Part shown: one piece after another, positions 1-5,410 of the stretch | Position numbering within the stretch: the stretch's first letter is position 1 | How the letters are laid out: each line of letters begins with the position of its first letter | DNA from: Candidatus Woesearchaeota archaeon | GTDB lineage: Archaea; Nanobdellota; Nanobdellia; Woesearchaeales; 21-14-0-10-32-9 | Assembly (NCBI GenBank): GCA_007117145.1 | Contig: SKHC01000055.1 | Span: 1 to 5,410, forward strand | DNA: 5,410 nucleotides | Direction of reading: 5' to 3' | Made by a program: the position numbers and the translations under genes | The notes under the pieces: generated by a model | Told to the model about the DNA's origin: nothing | Database searches by the model: none | Seen by the model: the letters and a program-made list of their open reading frames with translations, nothing else

Positions 1-997
1 CTTTTAAATCAGCTAAAAACTTTAAAAGCTCAACTGTAGCCCTTGCAAACTCTTTATTCTCATAGTACCCAAGAGGGCCATTCCATACAACTGTTTTTGA
101 CTTAGACACAATATTCGCATATTTATTCAATGATTTTTTTCCTATGTCTAAACCAATCATGTAACTTGGAATTTTATCTTTAGCCACACTTAAAACTTGA
201 GTTGGCAACTCTGCAGAATCAGCAATTATTATATCATCAGGTAAAACCAGCTTATCATTGTTTAAAAGCATTTGAGCCATAGCTTTTTGGTTTCTATCAA
301 CCAAGCTTTTCCCAACTTCTAATCTTTGAGCATAGAAAAACGTGAAAATCATACCTCCTCCAACGAGTAAATTATCTACTTTTTCTAAGAGGTTGTGAAT
401 AATTGGAAGCTTAGTTTCAAGCTTAGCACCTCCTATTATCGCAGTAAATGGTTTTGCAGGATCATCTAGGGTTTCAAAAGCCTTTAATTCTTTTTCAACA
501 AGTAAACCGACGCAACCTTTAATGTACTTTGTGATAGCGTGAACGCTTGCATGCTTTCTATGACAAACACCGAATGCATCATTAACATAGATATCTGCAA
601 GACTTGCAAGCTTTTTTGCAAACTCATCATCGTTTTTCTCTTCTTCTTCGAAAAACCTAAGGTTTTCTATGAGTACCAGACTTGACTGTTCAGGCTTTGG
701 CAATTCATCAAAATCTTCCAATATCTCAGTTTTTCTACCTGTGAGTTTTAAGAGTGTCTTTGCAACTTCTTTCATAGATAAACGTATATCTTTATTTTTG
801 GGTCTTCCAAGATGACTCATCACGATAACTTGACTTGCACCACTCCTAAACAATTCTCTTATTGTGGGAAGTGAACTTTTAATTCTGAAATCGTTTAAAA
901 TCTTGCCTTGACTATCCACAGGCACGTTTAAATCTGACCTTAACAACACTACTTTCTTTTTGAAGTCAAAATCTTTTAACGTCTTTAACCCTTCCAT
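1..997 (-). CDS. pgk: Phosphoglycerate kinase, 3' end cut by window edge
   Basis: Cytoplasmic glycolytic/gluconeogenic enzyme that interconverts 1,3-bisphosphoglycerate + ADP and 3-phosphoglycerate + ATP. I translated the minus strand by hand from the ATG at 995-997 and read 332 uninterrupted codons before the window ends. Visible family motifs in order: RSDLNVPV (residues 20-27), SHLGRP (61-66), ENLRF (111-115), VNDAFGVCHRKHAS (138-151), GGAKLETK (189-196), GGGM (213-216) and WNGPLG (305-310). Bacterial enzymes have about 395 residues, so roughly 60 residues are missing, including the C-terminal GGGD nucleotide-binding loop. No Shine-Dalgarno precedes the ATG, but a TATA-like tract lies about 27 bases upstream, so the message is probably leaderless. 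The SHLGRP and DLNVP signatures resemble bacterial/eukaryotic PGK more than the DINSP and HQ-RP forms of many archaeal PGKs, which hints at transfer or a DPANN-specific lineage. Identification is very secure; the origin is inference. Confidence 0.97.
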   Translation of the reverse strand, partial: MEGLKTLKDFDFKKKVVLLRSDLNVPVDSQGKILNDFRIKSSLPTIRELFRSGASQVIVMSHLGRPKNKDIRLSMKEVAKTLLKLTGRKTEILEDFDELPKPEQSSLVLIENLRFFEEEEKNDDEFAKKLASLADIYVNDAFGVCHRKHASVHAITKYIKGCVGLLVEKELKAFETLDDPAKPFTAIIGGAKLETKLPIIHNLLEKVDNLLVGGGMIFTFFYAQRLEVGKSLVDRNQKAMAQMLLNNDKLVLPDDIIIADSAELPTQVLSVAKDKIPSYMIGLDIGKKSLNKYANIVSKSKTVVWNGPLGYYENKEFARATVELLKFLADLK

Positions 998-1016
998 GTA
1001 AGTAAAAGAGAAAAAC

Positions 1017-1029
1017 ATAATATATAAAC
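1017..1029. promoter_or_regulatory. Shared divergent TATA region between pgk and trmJ
   Basis: The 48-base gap between the two divergent start codons holds a single AT-only tract with a palindromic TATATA core at 1021-1026. The core centre is about 26.5 bases from the pgk ATG and about 22.5 bases from the trmJ ATG. On the minus strand it reads TTTATATA, close to the archaeal TATA consensus. Archaeal transcription usually starts about 25 bases downstream of the TATA centre, which places both starts at or next to the start codons, so both mRNAs would be leaderless. No Shine-Dalgarno is seen before either gene, which agrees. Position and sequence are observed; promoter function is inferred. Confidence 0.6.
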
Positions 1030-1045
1030 TTAACTTCTAAATAGC

Positions 1046-1732
1046 ATGGATATCATACTTATAGAACCTGAAACGCCTGGAAACGTGGGTGCTATTGCCA
1101 GAAGCATGAAAAACTTCGGATTTGAAAACTTAATCCTGGTAAACCCTTGCAAAATAGACGTGGAAGCACGCAAAAGAGCAAAACACGGCCTGGACGTGTT
1201 AAAAAATGCAAAGACGTATAAAACAATTGACGAATTAAACTACGACGTGCTGATTGGAACAACTGGTAAAATCGGAAGAGACTACAACATACCTAGAAGT
1301 CCTGTGATGGCTCATGAAGTGAAAGAGTTAAAGGGCAAAGTCGGACTTGTGTTTGGAAGAGAAAGCTCAGGTCTTACCACAAAAGAACTTGAAAAAGTTG
1401 AATTCGTTGTGTATATTCCAACAAGCACAGAGTATTCTACTATGAATTTAAGCCACGCAGCAACTATTTTGATGTACGAATTTTCTAAGAAAAAGATCGG
1501 GGAGGAAATTAGAAGTAAACACAAGTTCGCAGGCAAACTGGAAAAGAAAGTGTTCAAAGAAGAGTTAGAATACTTGCTTAATCAAACAAGTTTTAGAGCA
1601 GAGCATGAAAGGGACACACAAAGAAAGGTGTGGAAAAAATTAATTGGTAAATCCATGCTTACTCAAAGAGAGCTGTTTGCACTGATTGGCTTCATAAAAA
1701 AACTTCAAGGAAAAGAGAAAGAAGAAGATTAA
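1046..1732 (+). CDS. trmJ: TrmJ-like tRNA (nucleoside 2'-O) methyltransferase, SpoU/SPOUT family
   Basis: Probable SAM-dependent 2'-O-ribose methyltransferase acting on position 32 of the tRNA anticodon loop. The 228 residues match the usual family length. The three SPOUT trefoil-knot motifs are clear: motif 1 at residues 11-26 (PGNVGAIARSMKNFGF, with conserved N13 and R19), motif 2 at 101-110 (LVFGRESSGL, with E106) and motif 3 at 130-143 (YSTMNLSHAATILM, with N134). Motifs 2 and 3 form the SAM-binding knot. The charged, helical C-terminal part (about 150-228) is typical of TrmJ and may help with dimerisation or RNA binding. The start follows a TATA tract directly, with no Shine-Dalgarno, so the transcript is likely leaderless. 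Its last 41 bases overlap the convergent membrane protein gene. Family assignment is firm. The exact target (Cm32, Um32 or both) cannot be read from the sequence, and another SpoU 2'-O-methyltransferase specificity is possible. Confidence 0.9.
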   Translation: MDIILIEPETPGNVGAIARSMKNFGFENLILVNPCKIDVEARKRAKHGLDVLKNAKTYKTIDELNYDVLIGTTGKIGRDYNIPRSPVMAHEVKELKGKVGLVFGRESSGLTTKELEKVEFVVYIPTSTEYSTMNLSHAATILMYEFSKKKIGEEIRSKHKFAGKLEKKVFKEELEYLLNQTSFRAEHERDTQRKVWKKLIGKSMLTQRELFALIGFIKKLQGKEKEED

Positions 1733-2381
1733 CACCAAAAATCAAAGCCAATATTAACAATACTAAGAGGATTGTGATAACTAAAAGTAATATGTTACTG
1801 TAAATGTAGAGACATGAAAATCCTCTCCAAAAAGACAAATCATGAACTTCTGCCAAACCTTTTGAACGAATATACAATGAATAAATCTCTAGACTTATGT
1901 ATATTAAAAAAGAAAGATAAGCTAAAGGTTTTAAAGACGTAAAAAGTAGTAAAACTCCTACGACGAAGAAAGGAACCGCCACGTAACCTGGCGTGATGCT
2001 GTAGCACAGACTGTTATAAGTGTCTTTGTAGCTCACATCGTTTTTGAAAAGCCTAACTGTTAAGTGCACTAAGAAGTACCTTCCAAATGCTAATAACGTC
2101 ATCGTAATGAGGAAATAAACGTAGAAAATGATGAATATGAACGGGGTTACCTGCAAATCAACATTGAACATTTCAAGCCCTGTCGTAGTATATAAGTGGT
2201 TTAAGAACTCGCTGAGGTTGGAAACATAATTATTTGTAAGTATTATGAGAATTATTGCTGTTAAAACGAAAAAGTAAACAAACGCTTTTTTTATCGTCTT
2301 TTCCCGCTTTACTTTTTTAAAAAAATTCTTTTTATTTAATAAAACACTCCAAAACTTTAATAGTAGCTCTTTAAACTTCAA
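1692..2381 (-). CDS. Yip1-like polytopic membrane protein
   Basis: Integral membrane protein of 229 residues with about five hydrophobic helices: roughly 33-50, 79-98, 131-148, 151-171 and 194-217, and the hydrophobic stretch runs almost to the C-terminus. The N-terminus (residues 1-32) is strongly basic and should stay in the cytoplasm. Two stretches resemble the Yip1 domain: SYKDTYNSLCYSITP (117-131) before helix three, and a Y-x-x-GL-x-x-x-H-x-x-S pattern (170-183) after helix four. Prokaryotic Yip1-like proteins have no settled function, and none is claimed here. The start is a TTG at 2379-2381; an in-frame TAA lies five codons upstream with no ATG or GTG between, so TTG is the only plausible upstream start. 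It begins 5 bases after the stop of the winged-helix gene, with only a weak AGGGT purine stretch before it, so the two are probably co-transcribed. Its 3' end overlaps trmJ tail to tail. Membrane location is secure; family assignment is moderate. Confidence 0.75.
   Translation of the reverse strand: MKFKELLLKFWSVLLNKKNFFKKVKREKTIKKAFVYFFVLTAIILIILTNNYVSNLSEFLNHLYTTTGLEMFNVDLQVTPFIFIIFYVYFLITMTLLAFGRYFLVHLTVRLFKNDVSYKDTYNSLCYSITPGYVAVPFFVVGVLLLFTSLKPLAYLSFLIYISLEIYSLYIRSKGLAEVHDLSFWRGFSCLYIYSNILLLVITILLVLLILALIFGVNLLLSLFLEVFL
1696..1702 (-). terminator. Oligo-T tract at the end of the Yip1-like gene
   Basis: Seven consecutive A on the plus strand read as T7 on the minus strand, inside the last sense codons and immediately before the TGA of the Yip1-like gene. 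A second run of six T (1634-1639) lies about 55 bases further downstream, inside antisense trmJ. Archaeal RNA polymerase can terminate at oligo-T without a hairpin, so these are candidate terminators. A tract before the stop would risk non-stop mRNA, so the downstream run may be the effective one. Confidence 0.35.
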
Positions 2382-2386
2382 CGTAT

Positions 2387-2719
2387 CTACCCTTTATTTT
2401 TCAACTCAGGCCTAGCATCTAACAAAATTTTAACTCTTTGATCTCCTCTTGGAGTGGCGTTTGGACCAAGCTCATAATAAATTTTTTCAGCCTCGGTGCC
2501 CCAACTATAATTTCCACCTTCTTTTTTCACATTAGCAACTTTGAACTCTTCCAGCTCTTTACCTTTCCTTAAATGATAATAGATAGCTCTAAGTGTAATC
2601 TTAGGATACAACTCCTTGTAAACTTTGAATATGTGATAACCGTGAGCTGAACCAAGAAAATAAAGTACTTCTTGCATGTTCTGCCTGACACTGCTACCGA
2701 CGGGTCTGCCTCTTCCCAT
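2387..2719 (-). CDS. Small winged-helix DNA-binding protein with AT-hook-like N-terminus
   Basis: A 110-residue predicted DNA-binding protein of no assigned function. It opens with GRGRPVGS (residues 2-9), whose RGRP core resembles the minor-groove-binding AT-hook. Then comes a winged-helix-like fold: helix one about 12-23, helix two about 27-38 beginning HGYHIFKVY, recognition helix about 41-53 (ITLRAIYYHLRKG), and a probable wing at 57-74 ending in YSWG. The GY-x-I-x-K-x-Y then IYYHLRKG layout recalls PadR-type regulators, which contain GY-x-I and Y-x-x-L-x-x-L segments, but the similarity is by eye only. From memory, proteins of this kind with GRGRP starts recur in DPANN archaea. There is no membrane segment. 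It leads a two-gene unit with the Yip1-like gene 5 bases downstream, so it may control that gene or itself. The ATG has no Shine-Dalgarno and sits about 25 bases after a TATA-like box, supporting a leaderless start. Confidence 0.8.
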   Translation of the reverse strand: MGRGRPVGSSVRQNMQEVLYFLGSAHGYHIFKVYKELYPKITLRAIYYHLRKGKELEEFKVANVKKEGGNYSWGTEAEKIYYELGPNATPRGDQRVKILLDARPELKNKG

Positions 2720-2741
2720 GCTTTTGTAATTGGAAAAGTTC

Positions 2742-2750
2742 TTTAAATAG
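2742..2750 (-). promoter_or_regulatory. TATA-like box for the winged-helix/Yip1-like operon
   Basis: On the minus strand this reads CTATTTAAA, with the TTTAAA core centred about 25.5 bases upstream of the ATG at 2719. An A-rich stretch just upstream could act as a BRE. With normal archaeal spacing the transcript would start at or very near the ATG, giving a leaderless mRNA, which fits the lack of a Shine-Dalgarno. Sequence and spacing are observed; promoter activity is inferred. Confidence 0.6.
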
Positions 2751-2773
2751 TTTATTATTTATTTTCACTATAG

Positions 2774-2800
2774 AAAAAAATAAATTAAAAACAAAAAAAA
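2774..2800 (-). terminator. Oligo-T terminator after the beta-propeller gene
   Basis: Starting about 10 bases past the propeller stop codon (TAG at 2810-2812), the minus strand carries T8 (2793-2800), then a T-rich stretch, then T7 (2774-2780). No convincing hairpin precedes them. Successive T tracts are the usual intrinsic termination signal in archaea. Their position, between the propeller stop and the TATA box of the next minus-strand gene, fits the end of one operon and the start of another within the 90-base gap. Confidence 0.6.
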
Positions 2801-2809
2801 TTGAGTTTA

Positions 2810-4822
2810 CTAATATATTGGGATGTCTCTTGGAATAGTCAGGGAAACGTTTCCAACACTGCTTAAGTCTTCTAAGTTATTGATTCTGATTAAGCTTTGA
2901 CTCTTTGTGTATAACAAATCTTCAATGTAAAAGCTTCTCTCAACACTTGGATTAAACCTGTGCACATCTGTTTTGGAGTGGTCGATTAAACCTCTAAGCT
3001 CAATACTATCTTTTGTTATTTTAAAGACTAAAGCCCCATCTAATACTTCATCTACTTGGGTTTCACCTCTGCTGTACACAGGTATCACAAGCAAGTCTCT
3101 TTCCTTGTTGAAAAGGAATGCTTTGTGCTCATATAATGCGTGGCTTCTGGCATACCTGTCATCACCGACGTATTTTGCAATCTCTATAGGGTTTTCGTTA
3201 TCTGAAACATCAAACAAAGAAATTTTAAGTCCCAAAATTCTTCCTCTCTCATCTGCCTCTTGACCAATACCTATGATCGTGTCTTCATCGTAAGGATGCA
3301 GATACGTTGAAAACCCAGGTATTTTTAACTCTCCCAAATTTCGAATATTTCTTGGATTAGACAAGTCAATTACAAAGAACGGGTCTATCTCTCTGAAAGT
3401 TACCATGTATAGCTTATCATCCACAAACCTCGCCGAGTATATTCTTTCATCCTCAGCTAAACCTTCAAGTCCATCAAGCACTCTTAACTGGTTGTCTAGC
3501 GTGTAAACGTTGTTGGTTGAAGGAATTGTGTCTCTTGTCATAGAATCCCACCTTCTACTTATCGTGGTAGCTATTCTAAACACGTTCGTATTTGTGTCCT
3601 CATCCATTGAAAACTGGTTTAACACTCTTCCTGGCACTTCCCCCATCGCACTCGGGTTTAGCTTTCCATTTTGATAGCTAATCCTTGTAATGATTGTGTG
3701 CTCAAAACTTTTGATTTCATCCATGTATTCTTTTACTTTTTCCACAACTCTTTTTTCTAACTCATCCATTTCAGCTGTAGGTAAACGAGAAGCATACTCA
3801 GCGTATACTTCCATTTTCAACTCCATTTTTTGCCAATCATTTAGTATCCTTGGATTGATCTCATCAATTTCCTTGACTAAATTCTTCTCATCTCTTGAAA
3901 GTCTTGGATAAACTATTTCGTCTAAGACGTTCATCGTAATTTTATCCTCGTCAATTCTTTCTGTGTGTGTTATGAAAATGTTATCGTGCGACACGTAAAG
4001 ATTCGTGTTAGACTCAACTATTACTGAGACTGATTCCATACTGTCTCTTGCCAAATCTAAACTGTAAACGTGAAGTTGGCTTGGACTTTGATATTGTTTG
4101 TCAAAGTAATAAACAGAGTTTAAAGGCGCAGACCTTAACACATCGTTTTCAATCATGAAAGGCGTTGGTCTTTGATAACTTCTAGACTCAGCAAACAAAT
4201 AAACATAGCCTCCTTTAAGCCTTGCCTCTTTATAGGTTCCCTGAACTTTATAATCAGAGATTAGTCTTGGGCTTTCCTTATCTGAGATATCATACACTTC
4301 AATGAACGTAGCTGGAGTTGTTGGAAGATTGAAATCAGATAGGTACTGGCGACTATTAAAGTGTCCCATAACTACTAATTTGTCATCTTGTATGAACAAG
4401 TTACTTGGACTTTGATTACTTTTTAGGATTGAAACTACTTCTGCCTCTTCTCCAGGGTACGCTTTCACTATGAAAACAGTTCTATCGGAAATTGTGTAAA
4501 CGTAAGTACCGTCTGTTTTTAACAAGTCAGCCTCATCAACACCTTCGACTTGTATGTTTGTCTCAGAAAAATCTCTTTGCGCCGTTCCACTTGTCGGACT
4601 GGCTGATTCAGTCATTGCTAAATCCATTGTCGCCACCATAGGTCCTGAATCGCGATAATAACCATATCTTTGATTAGCAAACAATTGCTCGATCTCCTCT
4701 GAAGAACTCGCTCTTTTTATTTCTAAATCATCAAATAACCCTTGGTTTTTCTGCATTGAATACTCGCAACCAAAAGATAGCACTGCAATTATTAGTAAAA
4801 TGTACATTAAGCTTTTTTTCAT
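2810..4822 (-). CDS. Secreted beta-propeller lipoprotein, Beta_propel/COG4880 family
   Basis: Predicted exported, membrane-anchored beta-propeller of 670 residues; molecular function unknown. I chose the ATG at 4820-4822 because a GGAGG lies 8 bases before it; an upstream TTG at 4835-4837 overlaps that GGAGG. Residues 1-18 form a signal peptide (KKS, hydrophobic core, LSFG) before Cys19. The lipobox LSFGC is imperfect (F at -2), so lipid attachment is likely but not certain. Residues 20-85 are a polar, S/T-rich linker. Family hallmarks follow: TNIQVEGVDEADLLKTDG (88-105), LNQFSMDE (401-408), EGLAEDERIYSARF (453-466), VTFREIDPFFVIDLS (474-488), ELKIPGFSTYLHP (498-510) and GLKISLFDVSD (531-541). 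A charged, mostly helical stretch (about 306-373) interrupts the strands. There is no C-terminal membrane helix. It is the second gene of an operon, overlapping the membrane-bound regulator by four bases (ATGA). Family assignment is strong; a role in surface sensing is only inferred from the neighbour. Confidence 0.92.
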   Translation of the reverse strand: MKKSLMYILLIIAVLSFGCEYSMQKNQGLFDDLEIKRASSSEEIEQLFANQRYGYYRDSGPMVATMDLAMTESASPTSGTAQRDFSETNIQVEGVDEADLLKTDGTYVYTISDRTVFIVKAYPGEEAEVVSILKSNQSPSNLFIQDDKLVVMGHFNSRQYLSDFNLPTTPATFIEVYDISDKESPRLISDYKVQGTYKEARLKGGYVYLFAESRSYQRPTPFMIENDVLRSAPLNSVYYFDKQYQSPSQLHVYSLDLARDSMESVSVIVESNTNLYVSHDNIFITHTERIDEDKITMNVLDEIVYPRLSRDEKNLVKEIDEINPRILNDWQKMELKMEVYAEYASRLPTAEMDELEKRVVEKVKEYMDEIKSFEHTIITRISYQNGKLNPSAMGEVPGRVLNQFSMDEDTNTNVFRIATTISRRWDSMTRDTIPSTNNVYTLDNQLRVLDGLEGLAEDERIYSARFVDDKLYMVTFREIDPFFVIDLSNPRNIRNLGELKIPGFSTYLHPYDEDTIIGIGQEADERGRILGLKISLFDVSDNENPIEIAKYVGDDRYARSHALYEHKAFLFNKERDLLVIPVYSRGETQVDEVLDGALVFKITKDSIELRGLIDHSKTDVHRFNPSVERSFYIEDLLYTKSQSLIRINNLEDLSSVGNVSLTIPRDIPIY

Positions 4823-5406
4823 TTTTTCTTCCTCCAATTACTTCCAAGGTAATCAACTACTACGAATGTGAATACTGCTACGAAGCTTCCAAGCAAAAAC
4901 CAAAAAGCAAGGTTTGGCTCGGTTGTTTGAACCATTGTTTCAACTGCTCTAGCCTCTTGCATAACCCCAACATCTTCTGTCATAGCAAGAACAGATGGTG
5001 CATCTGCAGTACTACGACTAAACAAGCTTAAGATTGACTCGTAAAAGTATATGAATAAACCACCAACCGCCGAAACTGCAATAACTGGCAAGAACTTCTC
5101 TATTTTCTCCCTGAAACTAGTAGAATCTGTGTTTTGAGGAGCGATGATTATGTATTGATTAGCAAGTTTGTAATGCAAAACTTCTTTCATCTTTTTTGAA
5201 TAATGATACTCTTCAGATATAACTAAGCCCGTGCTTACAAGTTGAGAAAGATTGTAATGAATTGTAGACAATGGCATACTTAACTTTTTTGCAAGCTCAC
5301 TTGCTGTATACTCTTTATCTGCAAGTAGCTCTAAAATCTTCCTGCAAGTTTTACTACCTATGGCCTTAGCTATGTTTTTCGATTTCTCTTCTTTCAAATC
5401 TATCAT
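4819..5406 (-). CDS. Membrane-tethered ArsR-like winged-helix transcriptional regulator
   Basis: Predicted one-component regulator of 195 residues with an intracellular DNA-binding domain and two membrane helices. Residues 10-30 form the first helix. Residues 33-60 are a clear helix-turn-helix (YTASELAKKLSMPLSTIHYN then LSQLVSTG), followed by a wing at about 61-82 ending in HYKL, as in ArsR/HTH_20-type repressors. After a polar linker come helix one (about 105-127), a 36-residue acidic loop (128-163) and helix two (about 164-186), ending in the basic tail NWRKKK. Positive-inside logic puts the DNA-binding domain and tail in the cytoplasm and the loop outside. No metal-binding Cys/His cluster of classical ArsR metal sensors is seen. 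The ATG lies 4 bases from the window end and the preceding codon is not a stop, so a longer N-terminus cannot be excluded and the promoter is not visible. The stop overlaps the start of the beta-propeller gene, so the two proteins are made together and may act together. Confidence 0.88.
   Translation of the reverse strand: MIDLKEEKSKNIAKAIGSKTCRKILELLADKEYTASELAKKLSMPLSTIHYNLSQLVSTGLVISEEYHYSKKMKEVLHYKLANQYIIIAPQNTDSTSFREKIEKFLPVIAVSAVGGLFIYFYESILSLFSRSTADAPSVLAMTEDVGVMQEARAVETMVQTTEPNLAFWFLLGSFVAVFTFVVVDYLGSNWRKKK
4831..4835 (-). promoter_or_regulatory. Strong Shine-Dalgarno that fixes the beta-propeller start
   Basis: The minus strand reads GGAGG eight bases before the ATG at 4820-4822. 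The site lies inside the end of the upstream regulator gene, whose TGA stop (4819-4821) overlaps the ATG as ATGA. This favours the ATG over the TTG at 4835-4837 and suggests translational coupling. It is the only strong Shine-Dalgarno seen in the window, and it precedes an operon-internal gene, while operon-first genes look leaderless. Confidence 0.85.
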
Positions 5407-5410
5407 TAAC

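Noticed and set aside
1021..1028. Bacterial -10 element reading of the TATA tract
   Set aside because: There is no convincing -35 partner and no Shine-Dalgarno before either ATG, and the spacing fits archaeal TATA-to-start distance better.
1312..1557. 81-codon ORF on the minus strand
   Set aside because: It lies wholly antisense to the motif-containing part of trmJ and its translation resembles no protein family; it is a shadow of the real gene.
2720..2809. Possible small RNA or hairpin in the 90-base gap
   Set aside because: The stretch is almost entirely A/T homopolymer-like, with no stable stem; a terminator followed by a TATA box explains it.
2973..3263. 96-codon ORF on the plus strand
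   Set aside because: It is antisense to the conserved C-terminal part of the beta-propeller gene, is rich in Ser/Leu as expected of a shadow frame, and has no promoter or Shine-Dalgarno.
3690..3911. 73-codon ORF on the plus strand
   Set aside because: It is antisense to the helical insertion of the propeller; its Ser/Phe-rich translation is the complement of Glu/Lys-rich codons.
4756..5031. 91-codon Cys-rich ORF on the plus strand
   Set aside because: Its cysteines (for example CEYCYEAS) briefly suggested a zinc-binding protein, but it spans the antisense of two well-supported coupled genes and has no start signals.
4819..5406. Classical metal-sensing ArsR repressor
   Set aside because: The fold is similar, but no Cys/His metal site is visible (C21 is the only cysteine) and the two membrane helices are not part of that group.

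Overview
This window most likely comes from an archaeon, probably a DPANN-type lineage such as Woesearchaeota or Pacearchaeota, though the lineage is an inference. It is AT-rich. Genes that begin transcription units have a TATA-like box about 22-28 bases before the ATG and no Shine-Dalgarno, the pattern of leaderless archaeal mRNAs. Oligo-T tracts, rather than obvious hairpins, follow gene ends. The TrmJ-type methyltransferase, the small GRGRP winged-helix protein and the COG4880-type beta-propeller all fit archaea. The phosphoglycerate kinase instead has bacterial/eukaryotic-style motifs.

Layout. (1) The left edge holds the first 332 codons of phosphoglycerate kinase (minus strand, cut by the edge). 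It diverges from a trmJ-like tRNA ribose methyltransferase gene (plus strand) across only 48 bases containing one symmetric TATATA core that could serve both genes. (2) trmJ converges on, and overlaps by 41 bases, a five-helix Yip1-like membrane protein gene. That gene is the second of a two-gene minus-strand operon led by a small winged-helix protein with an AT-hook-like N-terminus. (3) The right half is a second minus-strand operon. A membrane-tethered ArsR-like winged-helix regulator (complete if its ATG at 5406 is the true start) is coupled through an ATGA overlap to a large secreted beta-propeller lipoprotein. Oligo-T tracts after the propeller gene separate this operon from the next one.

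How the genes may work together. pgk and trmJ are housekeeping genes with no functional tie except a probable shared promoter. The other four genes form two tandem regulator + envelope-protein pairs. The regulator/propeller pair is the most interesting. The regulator has an N-terminal DNA-binding domain in the cytoplasm and a hairpin of two membrane helices exposing a short acidic loop outside, where the co-translated propeller is also predicted to sit. A surface-sensing one-component system in which the propeller signals through the loop is a reasonable but untested hypothesis. No RNA gene, CRISPR array, insertion sequence or long repeat was seen.
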